52,933 bases of DNA from positions 1-52,933 of the forward strand of contig JAGAVH010000079.1 of NCBI GenBank assembly GCA_017942025.1. Reading direction: 5' to 3'. Below, piece by piece: positions 7,885-16,800 of the stretch (position 1 is the stretch's first letter; each line of letters begins with the position of its first letter). This stretch comes from Ruminiclostridium sp. Its GTDB lineage: Bacteria > Bacillota > Clostridia > Oscillospirales > Ruminococcaceae. Position numbers and translations under genes: made by a program. The notes below the pieces were generated by a model. The model saw only the letters and a program-made list of their open reading frames with translations. It was not told the DNA's origin and did no database searches.

Positions 7885-9162
7885 TTAGTTTAAATTAAGG
7901 AATGTGTCAAGTGCATCCTTTTCATCCGTTTTTATGTCAGGAATAAGAGGAATATCATCCTTGCTCCTGTCAACACGGCAGAATTTCTTGAAGGATACCT
8001 GACAGAGAAGTTTTGAATTCGGCGGCTGAAAATAAAGCTTGTCGCCATAGCTTGTAGGCATATTACCGGGAATCTCTCCTATCACCTTACCCAGCTTGTT
8101 ATCGGATATAGTTACCGCAAAATCCATCCCTGAGCTGAAGGTGTAGTTTGATGTAAGAGCATAAAGCTCCCCTGAAAACACATTCTGCTCTTTTTTATTG
8201 ACCTCACGGTAGCCTTCATATTCTGTCAGCTTATCATCTTCTCTTACGATGGTAGCACCGAAAATGCCGTAATCATCAACATCAATGTATTTCATAAATT
8301 CATTGATGACCTGGGAGTTTCCGCCGCCGTTCTTTCTTAAATCAACGGCTACCCTGCGGATATTCTTTTCGGCAACCTCTTTAAAGAAATCGGAAAGCGC
8401 CGCCTTATATCCATCTGTTACAGTACACTCGTCAAGGGTGAATACCGCCGATGAAATATCTTCATATATTCTGTAGCTGTAGAATGATTCTCTGTCATTA
8501 TCCGTTTCGGTATTCTGTGACAGGTCGGGATATCCGAAGGTAAGCTCCTTGGTTTCTGTACCATTTTCGCTCTGTAGCTGAAGTGTAATGCCGTCAGATG
8601 TGTCGAGTCCCAAAAGCATATTCCAGCTTTCAAGCTTTAAGCACTCTGTCAGCATATAATCAGCATAAAATTCCACCTGTGGCTCAAAGGGAAATACCTT
8701 TTTAAAACGACCGAGAAGCTCTTCGTAGGAAACGCCGTCAACGGACAATATTTCATTTTTACCGATCTTATCCTTTTCCAGCACTTCTCTGCTGCCACGG
8801 AAGGTCATTATCGTGTGCCCGTCATTTATTGAGCAGTACATCACAGCACCGATACTCCAAAGCTCGCCTACCGTAATACTGTCATATCCCGAAAGCTGAT
8901 TTTTTGCCTGCTCATAAGCGGAATCAAAAGCATCGCCAAGTCCTGAATCATCAAGATAGCAGGGATGAGTCTGCTTTACCGCCTTGTACATAAATTCAAG
9001 GTCCTCTGCCGCCTGCTCATTACTCAAAACAGTATCAAAGGGCATAGTATCTACGGCAGGAACGGTCTTATCAACGTTTACGGCACAGATTATAATTATC
9101 ACGGCGGTAATAAGCATTATAGCTACAATACCGAAAATTACATATTTTTTGCTGATCTTCAT
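7885..9162 (-). CDS. Membrane-anchored S41-family peptidase
   Basis: A 425-residue protein with an N-terminal membrane anchor (about residues 6-28), so the rest is outside the membrane. The second half has the S41 (C-terminal processing/tricorn-like) domain: VAVDLRKNGGGNSQVINEFMKYI and ALTSNYTFSSGMDFAVTISDNKLG, where the serine of TFSSGM is the likely nucleophile. No PDZ domain is obvious. Substrate unknown. The ATG lies directly after the smc stop codon (TAAATG), which implies tight coupling with smc. Confidence 0.82.
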   Translation of the reverse strand: MKISKKYVIFGIVAIMLITAVIIIICAVNVDKTVPAVDTMPFDTVLSNEQAAEDLEFMYKAVKQTHPCYLDDSGLGDAFDSAYEQAKNQLSGYDSITVGELWSIGAVMYCSINDGHTIMTFRGSREVLEKDKIGKNEILSVDGVSYEELLGRFKKVFPFEPQVEFYADYMLTECLKLESWNMLLGLDTSDGITLQLQSENGTETKELTFGYPDLSQNTETDNDRESFYSYRIYEDISSAVFTLDECTVTDGYKAALSDFFKEVAEKNIRRVAVDLRKNGGGNSQVINEFMKYIDVDDYGIFGATIVREDDKLTEYEGYREVNKKEQNVFSGELYALTSNYTFSSGMDFAVTISDNKLGKVIGEIPGNMPTSYGDKLYFQPPNSKLLCQVSFKKFCRVDRSKDDIPLIPDIKTDEKDALDTFLNLN

Positions 9163-12100
9163 TTATTCCAGCTCCATATCAAGGTCGTCAACGATCTCCT
9201 GTCGGAGTAATCTTGAAACGCCCTTTTCCTGCATATATACGCCGTAAAGCACGTCGCAAAGCTCGATTGTGCCTCGTCTGTGGGTGATTACCATAAGCTG
9301 TGTATTTTTTGAGAAGCGTTTAAGATATGTAGCGTATTTCTGAACATTCGCTTCGTCAAGAGCCGCATCCACCTCGTCAAGCATACAGAAGGGCGTCGGT
9401 CTGTGAAGAAGTATCGCAAGATATATAGTCAGCGCTACCATTGATTTTTCGCCGCCTGATAAAAGCGAAAGGCTTCTTATTACCTTTCCCGGGGGTGCCG
9501 CATAAATTTCTACGTCAGAATTCAGTACGTCGTCGGGATTTGAAAGCTCCAGTCTCGCCTCGCCACCGCCGAAAATTTCGGAGAACAGCTTGCCGAAATG
9601 CTTGTTGATACTGTTGAAGCTTTCAGTAAACCTCTGCTTTATATCTCTGATGAGGTCGGAAATCAGCTTTTCAAGCTCTGCCTTTGATTTTTCCACGTCC
9701 TGAAGCTGTGTGGAAAGCTCTCCGTATCTTACGGATAATTCTTCAAGCTCCTCAATAGAGCTGTAGTTTACATTACCAAGAGCGTTTATACTGCGCTTGA
9801 TATCCTGAAGCTCGTTCTTTGCTGTGATAATATCGGGCAGTTCTTCCGCCTTTTCTCTTGCCTCGCTCTTTGTTATTTCATATCTGTCCCAGAGATTGGT
9901 GATTATCTTTTCCGTCTGTGCTTCGCAGGAAAGCTTTCTCTCTTCCTGTCTTGCAAGCTCGGTACTGTATTTTTCCTTTGCCTCGGTAAGCTCTCTTATA
10001 CTCTTACCTATCTCGCTTATCTTCTGCTCGATGGCGTTTGTAAGCGAAATATTATCGGCAATTTCCTTATCACTTCCGCTTGCCTGCTCGGCTATGGTTT
10101 CACAAAGAGCGTTCTTTTCCGCTATCTGCTTTGTAATAGCTTCTATCTCTGATTTCTTTTCTTCAATCGCCTTAACGCCCTCGTCACCACCCGTAAGAAG
10201 TGCCGCAATAGACTGGTCGATACCCTCTATACGAATCTTTAATGCTTCTATATCCTTTTCGCAGGTCAGCACAGCAAGGTCGTTTTCAGATATTTTATCT
10301 GCTATTTCCTTTTTACTGCTGTCAGCCTTATCAAGGTTTTCTCTCTGCTTTTCGAGAATCTTTTCGTTATCCTCTATATCCTTTTCAAGATGTACCAGTT
10401 CCTTTTCAAGCTCTGCCTTCTGCTTTTTGCTATCTGCTACGGTAATGTCCTGCTTATCGAGTAATTCCTCGTTCATATCACGCTGAGAATTAAGCTGGGA
10501 TAAAAGTTCTCTGACGCCATCCTTTTCCGCTTCAAGCCTTGCAATTTTAGGAGCGCATTCGGCGAGTATCTGGGCAAAGCCCTCCATCTCGAATGCCATC
10601 TTGTTTACTTCTGCCTGGAGAGGCTTTAACTGTTCGGTTTCATCCTTTATTTTTGCAGAGAGCTTTTCTATCTCTTCTGATAAATCAGCCAGCTCCTGCT
10701 TTCTTGAAATGATACCTGCGTCATTCTTTACACTACCGCCTGTAAAGGAGCCGCCCGCATTGATTATCTGACCGTCAAGGGTTACTATCTTGAAGCGGTA
10801 TCCGTATTTCTTTGCAATTACCGAAGCTACGTCGATATCCTCTACTATAGCGGTCTTACCCAGTATTGACTTTACGATGCCGTCATATTCCTTATCGTAG
10901 CTGATAAGCTCGGACGCCATACCCTCAAAGCCTTCTTCGTCGGAAAGTCCGTCTACTTCAAGGAGCTTTCCCTTTACGCTTGTAAGAGGCAGGAAGGTCG
11001 CTCTGCCGAGGTTACCCTCTTTAAGATAACGCATACTGCGTTTTGCACTGTCCTCGTTATCGGTTACGATATTCTGCATAATACCACCAAGTGCAATTTC
11101 TATAGCAATGGTATATCTTTTCGGGGCGTTTATAATATCGGCTACAGTACCTCTGATACCGCTGAGTCGTCCCTGCTTTGCCGCTTGTACTACCGATTTT
11201 ACACTTGCCGCAAAGCCTGCCATATTCTTATCGATACCATCAAGCACGTCGTAACGGGAGCGCTTTGTATCGTGGGTCTTCTTTAAATCCTCAAGAGTCT
11301 TGCTCTGGGCTTTCAGCTTTTCGGATTTGCTTTCGTAAAGCTTTTTATAGCCTGTCATCTTATTTTCGGTTTCGGACTTTTCATCCTCTGCCGCCTCAAG
11401 CTCGCTTTCGGTCTCAATAAGCTTTTTCTTCTGCTCGGATATTTTCAGATTCAGCTCTTCTACTGCCGCTTCAAGCTCCTTTGTGCGCTGTGCATTTTCC
11501 ATTTCGGAAAGCCCCAGCTGCTCTATACGAAGGCTTATCTGCGTCTTTTTAAGATATAACTGTCCTTGTCCTGCTTCGAGTTTTTTATACTCCTCGTCAA
11601 GACTGCTGTTTTCTGCGCTTATACCTGTCAGCTTTTCGGTAAGCTCACGGGATAATGCTTTAAGCTTTTCTATATCCTTTTTCTTTTCTTCTATCTGTAA
11701 GGTGAGAGCTTTTTTGTCCTCTTCCAGCTTTTCCTTGCCCTGCTGACTGTTTTCTATCTGTTCAGTGAGCTGGGTGATAGTTTCGTTTGCGTGGTGGATA
11801 TCATTTTCAAGTACGGCAATTTCCTGCTTTATGGCAGTGATTCTTTCTCTTGCCTCGCTACCCTTATCCTGAAGAGTCTGAAGCTCGGCACGGAGTCTTA
11901 GCTTCTTTTCGTTGCTTTCATTCTCTTCATTTTCAAGCTTTGCGATATCTCTGTCGAGATTTCCTAGCTCCGCCTGATTTAAAAGAATCTTATCCTCGGT
12001 TTCCTTAAGTGCCTTTTCAAGCTCGGATAATTCGTATACGCTTACGGAAATATCAAGTCTTTCTTCTCTTTCTAAAAGCACCCTGGCTTTTTTCGCCTTT

Positions 12101-12729
12101 GCCGCCTGCTTTTCTAAAACAGGAAGTCTTTCTTCAAGCTCCTTTGCAATATCTCTTATACGAAGGAGGTTTTCTTCGGTATGCTTCAGCTTGTTTTCCG
12201 CATCCTTTTTCTGTGCTAAAAACTTTGATACGCCTGCCGCTTCTTCAAAGACCTCACGGCGCTTGCTTCCTGCGGATTCCACGATTTCGGATACCTTACC
12301 CTGACCGATAACGCTGTAGCCATCTCTGCCAAGTCCTGTACCCATAAAAAGCTCGTGAATGTTCTTCAGCAGGGATTTTGCTCCGTTTATTCTGTATTCA
12401 CTTTCGCCGCTACGGTATAATTTACGGGAGATTACTACCTCGTCGGAATCTATACGGAGCGCTCTGTCGGAGTTGTCGATTGTAAGCGATACCTTTGCAA
12501 AGCCCATAGGCTTTCTTCTTACAGTGCCGTGGAAGATAACGTCCTCCATTTTATCTCCGCGCAGACTTTTAGCGCCCTGCTCTCCCATTACCCAGCGCAA
12601 GGCGTCGCTTATATTACTTTTGCCGTTGCCGTTACTTCCGACTACGGCGGTCATTTTCTTGTCAAAGGTCAGTATGGTCTTATCGGGAAAGGATTTGAAC
12701 CCGTATATTTCCATAGATTTAAAAAACAT
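9163..12729 (-). CDS. smc: Chromosome segregation ATPase SMC
   Basis: SMC forms the core of bacterial condensin and organises sister chromosomes. The 1188-residue protein has the expected order: N-terminal ATPase with Walker A GSNGNGKSN (about residue 32), a first long coiled coil, a hinge at about 515-640 (GIRGTVADIINAPKRY, GGIMQNIVTDN, GGSFTGGS), a second coiled coil, and the C-terminal LSGGEKSMVALTI signature with Walker B PFCMLDEVDAALDEAN. ATG 12729 is preferred over a TTG one codon upstream: AGAGGA lies 7 bases before it. It overlaps the radical SAM stop as TGATG. Confidence 0.98.
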   Translation of the reverse strand: MFFKSMEIYGFKSFPDKTILTFDKKMTAVVGSNGNGKSNISDALRWVMGEQGAKSLRGDKMEDVIFHGTVRRKPMGFAKVSLTIDNSDRALRIDSDEVVISRKLYRSGESEYRINGAKSLLKNIHELFMGTGLGRDGYSVIGQGKVSEIVESAGSKRREVFEEAAGVSKFLAQKKDAENKLKHTEENLLRIRDIAKELEERLPVLEKQAAKAKKARVLLEREERLDISVSVYELSELEKALKETEDKILLNQAELGNLDRDIAKLENEENESNEKKLRLRAELQTLQDKGSEARERITAIKQEIAVLENDIHHANETITQLTEQIENSQQGKEKLEEDKKALTLQIEEKKKDIEKLKALSRELTEKLTGISAENSSLDEEYKKLEAGQGQLYLKKTQISLRIEQLGLSEMENAQRTKELEAAVEELNLKISEQKKKLIETESELEAAEDEKSETENKMTGYKKLYESKSEKLKAQSKTLEDLKKTHDTKRSRYDVLDGIDKNMAGFAASVKSVVQAAKQGRLSGIRGTVADIINAPKRYTIAIEIALGGIMQNIVTDNEDSAKRSMRYLKEGNLGRATFLPLTSVKGKLLEVDGLSDEEGFEGMASELISYDKEYDGIVKSILGKTAIVEDIDVASVIAKKYGYRFKIVTLDGQIINAGGSFTGGSVKNDAGIISRKQELADLSEEIEKLSAKIKDETEQLKPLQAEVNKMAFEMEGFAQILAECAPKIARLEAEKDGVRELLSQLNSQRDMNEELLDKQDITVADSKKQKAELEKELVHLEKDIEDNEKILEKQRENLDKADSSKKEIADKISENDLAVLTCEKDIEALKIRIEGIDQSIAALLTGGDEGVKAIEEKKSEIEAITKQIAEKNALCETIAEQASGSDKEIADNISLTNAIEQKISEIGKSIRELTEAKEKYSTELARQEERKLSCEAQTEKIITNLWDRYEITKSEAREKAEELPDIITAKNELQDIKRSINALGNVNYSSIEELEELSVRYGELSTQLQDVEKSKAELEKLISDLIRDIKQRFTESFNSINKHFGKLFSEIFGGGEARLELSNPDDVLNSDVEIYAAPPGKVIRSLSLLSGGEKSMVALTIYLAILLHRPTPFCMLDEVDAALDEANVQKYATYLKRFSKNTQLMVITHRRGTIELCDVLYGVYMQEKGVSRLLRQEIVDDLDMELE

Positions 12730-13721
12730 CAAAAAATCCTCTCTGCACGAAGTATTGTGCCTTTTTCCTCTTTTATTTTAAAGGTTATATTCTTTTCCTG
12801 CAGGATACCCCGGTTATATCCGCCCTGCCCTGTTATTTTGCTGATATTGCTTTTATCGGTGTAAAAGATATACCTTCCGCCCTCATCAGTAACTGAAAGC
12901 ATTTCCTTTAAGAACAGTCTGCTTTCCACTATCTCACGGAGTGCGGGGTGATACACGCCGCCCGTCATATTATTTTCTACGTCCTCGCTTGCATGAAGTC
13001 CCATTCGTATAACGGGGATATTATGCTGTCTGAATTTTTCTAAAAGCTCTGCACATAAGTCTATAGTTTCGTCAAAGCCGAAGGTTTTATATATTCCCTT
13101 CTCCCTTAGTTCGTCAAGCTCTGTGCCTTTTAGAATTACGGTAGGATATATTCTTACCGTATCGGGAGATAGCTTTATAAATTCTTCTGCGGTATATATA
13201 CATCTGTCGGGGGTATCCTTATAAAGTCCCGTCATCATCTGAAGTCCCAGCTCAAAACCGAAGGATTTTATAAGCCCTGCCGCCAGTCTTACATCCTCAG
13301 CAGTGTGTCCTCGGCGGTTTGCACAAAGGACCTCGTCAGACATACTCTGTGCGCCAAGCTCTATAGCGGTCATACCGTAGTCTTTAAGGATAGTCAGCAC
13401 ATCTTTATCAATGCAGTCAGGTCTTGTGGAGCAACGGATACCGACAAACTGTGTGGGATAATCTTTTACAAATTGCTGTGCCACCTCTAAAAGACTGCAC
13501 ATATATTCTCTGTCTATTGCTGTAAAGCTACCACCGAAAAAGGCAATCTGCGCCTGCCTGTCCGTTTTCAGAAGATGGGGCTGTTGCTCCTTTAAAAGCT
13601 CACATAAAGCATCGGGTGTTATCTGCTCACTATGTCCGCTGATAGTCCGCTGATTACAGAAGCTACAGGTATTTTTACATCCGTTATGGGGAATAAATAC
13701 CGAAATGTTAGTTTGTTTCAT
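12729..13721 (-). CDS. Elp3-like radical SAM protein
   Basis: A 330-residue radical SAM enzyme. The cluster motif CxxxCxxC is Cys15, Cys19, Cys22 in HNGCKNTCSFCNQRTISGH. Further features are AFFGGSFTAIDREYM, ELGAQSMSDEVL and QMMTGLYKDT, as in the Elp3/YhcC group. The acetyltransferase domain of true Elp3 is missing. It probably acts on RNA, but the substrate is unknown. The gene lies between rnc and smc, overlapping rnc by 14 bases, a position common in Clostridia. Confidence 0.88.
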   Translation of the reverse strand: MKQTNISVFIPHNGCKNTCSFCNQRTISGHSEQITPDALCELLKEQQPHLLKTDRQAQIAFFGGSFTAIDREYMCSLLEVAQQFVKDYPTQFVGIRCSTRPDCIDKDVLTILKDYGMTAIELGAQSMSDEVLCANRRGHTAEDVRLAAGLIKSFGFELGLQMMTGLYKDTPDRCIYTAEEFIKLSPDTVRIYPTVILKGTELDELREKGIYKTFGFDETIDLCAELLEKFRQHNIPVIRMGLHASEDVENNMTGGVYHPALREIVESRLFLKEMLSVTDEGGRYIFYTDKSNISKITGQGGYNRGILQEKNITFKIKEEKGTILRAERIF

Positions 13722-14388
13722 AACCCATAAGTCCTATTGCTTCTCTTGCGGCATTCTGCTCCGCTTCCTTCTTGCTTTTGCCGATACCGGTACCTATCAC
13801 CTGACCGTTAAGCAGTACGTTTGCGGTAAACTGCTTGTTGTGAGCCTGTCCGCTTTCTGCGGCTATCTCGTAGGCTATCTTCTCTTCGGGGTTCTGCTGG
13901 ATTATCTCCTGTAAAACAGTCTTATAGTCGCCCAACAGGAATCTGCCGTCCTTCAGCTTATCAAGAGGCGGTAAAAAGGGTAATATAAAGCTTCTTGCCG
14001 CTTCTATTCCGCCGTCAAGATAGATTGCCGCTATAAGCGCCTCAAAGGCGTCCGCAAGGATGGAATGTCTGTCCCTGCCGCCTGTCATTTCTTCGCCTTT
14101 TCCCAGGAAAATATACTTTCCTAAATCTATTTTCCTTGCAAAAGGATAAAGTGCGTTTTCACATACTACGCCTGCACGGATTTTTGTGAGCTGTCCTTCA
14201 GGCATATTCGTGAGGTTTTCAAAAAGATACTTTGATACCACTATACTTAAAACGCTATCGCCTAAAAATTCTAGTCTTTCATTGCTTTTAAGGTGCTTGC
14301 CATTTGTGTATGAAGAATGGGTAAGCGCTTCTTCTAAAAGCTTTTCGTTTTTAAAGCTATAGCCTATCTTTTCTTGTAATTCCTTCAT
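13708..14388 (-). CDS. rnc: Ribonuclease III
   Basis: RNase III cuts double-stranded RNA in rRNA and mRNA processing. The 226-residue protein has the catalytic domain with the signature NERLEFLGDSVLS (about residue 38) and DAFEALIAAIYLDGG (about 117), which carry the acidic metal ligands, and a C-terminal double-stranded RNA-binding domain (DYKTVLQEIIQQ to KKEAEQNAAREAI). AAAGGAGAAACC precedes ATG 14388. It follows plsX, but no acpP gene lies between them, unlike the common plsX-acpP-rnc order. Confidence 0.97.
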   Translation of the reverse strand: MKELQEKIGYSFKNEKLLEEALTHSSYTNGKHLKSNERLEFLGDSVLSIVVSKYLFENLTNMPEGQLTKIRAGVVCENALYPFARKIDLGKYIFLGKGEEMTGGRDRHSILADAFEALIAAIYLDGGIEAARSFILPFLPPLDKLKDGRFLLGDYKTVLQEIIQQNPEEKIAYEIAAESGQAHNKQFTANVLLNGQVIGTGIGKSKKEAEQNAAREAIGLMGYETN

Positions 14389-14417
14389 TGGTTTCTCCTT
14401 TCTCTCGGTTTAAATTT

Positions 14418-14444
14418 CCGAAAGGGGAGCAGGGCTCCCCTCGG
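14418..14444 (-). terminator. Intercistronic hairpin between plsX and rnc
   Basis: A strong GC-rich hairpin: AGGGGAGC/GCTCCCCT around a 3-base loop, extended by flanking CCGA/TCGG. On the minus strand the T tail is poor (TTTCGG), so it may be an attenuator or an RNA processing/stability element rather than a full terminator. On the plus strand six Ts follow after four bases, but no plus-strand gene reads into it. Confidence 0.55.
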
Positions 14445-14452
14445 ATAGTTTT

Positions 14453-15454
14453 TTATTCTGCTGTTTCAAGGGATGCAAGAGCATTTGTTATCTCTTCGAT
14501 AACTCCACCCTCTGCAAACTGCTTTGCCTGACGGATAGCATTCTTGAAGGCAAGGGCGTCACTACTGCCGTGAGCCTTGATAACGGGCTTTGCAGTACCT
14601 AAAAGAGGTGAGCCGCCTACCTCGCGGTAGTCCATCTGCTTTGATACCGACTTTATGCCCTTCATACAGAAGAGTGCGCCGACCTTTGAAAGTCCGCCAC
14701 CGAAGATACGCTCCTTCAGAGCCTTCTTCATAAACTTGCCCATACCTTCTACAGTCTTTAAGAATACGTTACCTGTAAAGCCGTCGGTAACTACTACGTC
14801 AACTGCACCGAGTGCCGCATCTCTTGCTTCTACGTTACCTGTAAAATTAAGATTGCTGTCCTTTAAAAGTGCATAGGTCTGAAGCTCTAAATCTCTACCC
14901 TTTTCTTCCTCTGCACCGACATTCAGAAGACCTACTCTGGGGTTATTTACACCCATAACTCTGTTCATATAGATACTGCCCATTACAGCAAACTGTCTTA
15001 ACATATCAGGGCGGCAGTCAACGTTTGCGCCACCGTCAAGAAGGATGTACATATTATCAACGCCCGGCATTACGGGAGTCAGAGAAGGGCGCTTTACACC
15101 CTTTATACGCTTTACTATAAGAGTACCGCCCATAACGAGTGCCGCTGTACTGCCTGCGCTTACCATAGCATCAGCCTTGCCCTCTGCTACCATTGTAAGA
15201 GCAACGCCCATAGAGCTGTTCTTCTTTTCCTTTAATATCTTCTTGGGATCGTCCTCAATCTCAATAACTCCGTCAGCCTCGGCAAATTCGATATTATCCT
15301 TTGAAAGACCGAGTCTTGTAAAGCATTCGTCAAGCTTCTTTGTGTCGCCTGATAAAACTACCGTTACTCCGTATTCCTTTGCGGCTTCGACTGCGCCCTT
15401 TACTACCTCGTCGGGTGCATTATCTCCGCCGAAGGCGTCTACTACAATTTTCAT
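14453..15454 (-). CDS. plsX: Phosphate acyltransferase PlsX
   Basis: PlsX converts acyl-ACP to acyl-phosphate, the donor for PlsY. The 333-residue protein begins MKIVVDAFGGDNAPDEVVKG, the family start. It also has DGVIEIEDDPKK, MVSAGSTAALV, LLDGGANVDC, VGLLNVGAEEEKG and DGFTGNVFLKTVEGM. An upstream extension to 15526 overlaps trmFO and lacks similarity, while AGGAAAGGA precedes ATG 15454. It lies 19 bases after trmFO. Confidence 0.96.
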   Translation of the reverse strand: MKIVVDAFGGDNAPDEVVKGAVEAAKEYGVTVVLSGDTKKLDECFTRLGLSKDNIEFAEADGVIEIEDDPKKILKEKKNSSMGVALTMVAEGKADAMVSAGSTAALVMGGTLIVKRIKGVKRPSLTPVMPGVDNMYILLDGGANVDCRPDMLRQFAVMGSIYMNRVMGVNNPRVGLLNVGAEEEKGRDLELQTYALLKDSNLNFTGNVEARDAALGAVDVVVTDGFTGNVFLKTVEGMGKFMKKALKERIFGGGLSKVGALFCMKGIKSVSKQMDYREVGGSPLLGTAKPVIKAHGSSDALAFKNAIRQAKQFAEGGVIEEITNALASLETAE

Positions 15455-15473
15455 AATACTTGTCCTTTCCTGA

Positions 15474-16778
15474 TTACAGCTGGGATTCCAGTGCCTTTTT
15501 AAGATCAACAAGACCTCTGTCGGCAATAGTGCGGTATCTCAGCTTTTTGTCCTTTATCCTGTCCTCTAAAGCCGGAAGAATGCCCATATTGGCACCCATC
15601 GGCTGAAAATCCTTGTTTTCTGTGCTTATATGCTTTGCCAGTGCCGCAGTCATACAGGTATCGGGGAGTGAGAGCGGAGGCTTTCCCATAAGGCTATGGG
15701 CAAGGTTTATACCTGCCACAATACCCGACGCCGCACTTTCCACATAGCCTTCTACACCCGTTATCTGCCCTGCAAAATAAACGTTGTCACTGCCTTTAAG
15801 CATAAAGTTCTTATCCAGAAGCTGTGGTCCGTTTAAAAAGGTGTTTCTGTGCATAACGCCGTATCTTACAAATTCAGCATTCTGAAGTCCCGTTATCATA
15901 GAGAATACTCTCTTCTGCTCACCGAATTTAAGATTCGTCTGAAAGCCTACCAGGTTATATAATGTACCCTCATTATTTTCTTTTCTGAGCTGTACTACTG
16001 CATAAGGACGTCTGCCCGTTCTGGGGTCTGTAAGTCCGACAGGCTTCATACATCCGTATCTTACGCTTTCAATACCTCTTTTTGCAAGCACCTCGACGGG
16101 CATACAGCCCTCGTACACCTTGAGATTTTCAAAGGCCTTCAGCGGTACGCTTTCTGCATTTACAAGCTCGTTGTAAAAAGCCTCGTACTCTTCTCTTGTC
16201 ATAGGACAGTTGATATAATCCGCATCGCCCTTGTCATATCTTGTGGCAAAGAACGCCAGCGACATATCGATACTCTCTGCGGTCACTATCGGCGCCGCCG
16301 CGTCGTAGAAGCTTAAAGCCTCGCCGCATTTTTCCCTTATCTTTTCTGCAAGAGCGTCGCTTGTAAGAGGTCCTGTGGCAATTATGGTATTGCTTTTCGG
16401 GAACTCCGTTATCTCATCATATACTATCTCGATATTAGGATGATTTTTTATAGCCTCGGTGACAGCATCGGAGAAAAGCTCTCTGTTTACCGCAAGAGCG
16501 CCGCCTGCGCTTACTCTTGTCTTTTCCGCCGCCTGCATCGTAACAGAGCCCATATAACGCATTTCTTCCTTTAACATACCGCAGGCGCTTGCCGTATCGG
16601 CAGATTTAAGGGAGTTACTGCAGACAAGCTCTGCAAAACCGCTGTATTTATGAGCAGGAGAATATTTTTTCGGCTTCATCTCGCAAAGGAGTACCTTAAA
16701 GCCTCTGTTTGCCAGAGCCCACGCCGCCTCGCAGCCTGCCAGTCCTGCTCCTATTACAGTTACCTGTTTTATATCCAA
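15474..16778 (-). CDS. trmFO: tRNA (m5U54) methyltransferase TrmFO
   Basis: TrmFO makes ribothymidine-54 in tRNA using methylenetetrahydrofolate and FAD. The 434-residue protein starts MDIKQVTVIGAGLAGCEAAWAL, with the FAD-binding GxGxxG, and contains CEMKP, ELVCSNSLKS, LKEEMR, ATGPLTS, PMTREEYEAFY, GCMPVEVLA and AGQITGVEGYVESAASG, all typical of this family. The start codon is TTG at 16778 behind AGAGGAATAATCA; no ATG is nearby. It is 22 bases after topA, the normal Firmicutes order. Confidence 0.96.
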   Translation of the reverse strand: MDIKQVTVIGAGLAGCEAAWALANRGFKVLLCEMKPKKYSPAHKYSGFAELVCSNSLKSADTASACGMLKEEMRYMGSVTMQAAEKTRVSAGGALAVNRELFSDAVTEAIKNHPNIEIVYDEITEFPKSNTIIATGPLTSDALAEKIREKCGEALSFYDAAAPIVTAESIDMSLAFFATRYDKGDADYINCPMTREEYEAFYNELVNAESVPLKAFENLKVYEGCMPVEVLAKRGIESVRYGCMKPVGLTDPRTGRRPYAVVQLRKENNEGTLYNLVGFQTNLKFGEQKRVFSMITGLQNAEFVRYGVMHRNTFLNGPQLLDKNFMLKGSDNVYFAGQITGVEGYVESAASGIVAGINLAHSLMGKPPLSLPDTCMTAALAKHISTENKDFQPMGANMGILPALEDRIKDKKLRYRTIADRGLVDLKKALESQL

Positions 16779-16800
16779 TGATTATTCCTCTTCTAAAAGA

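Noticed and set aside
9824-12781. Several long plus-strand frames opposite smc
   Set aside because: Shadows of the Glu/Lys/Leu-rich coiled-coil codons; they give Ser/Phe-rich products without motifs or binding sites.
15455-15526. 24-codon N-terminal extension of plsX
   Set aside because: Overlaps the end of trmFO, is unlike the family, and the ATG at 15454 has a strong binding site.
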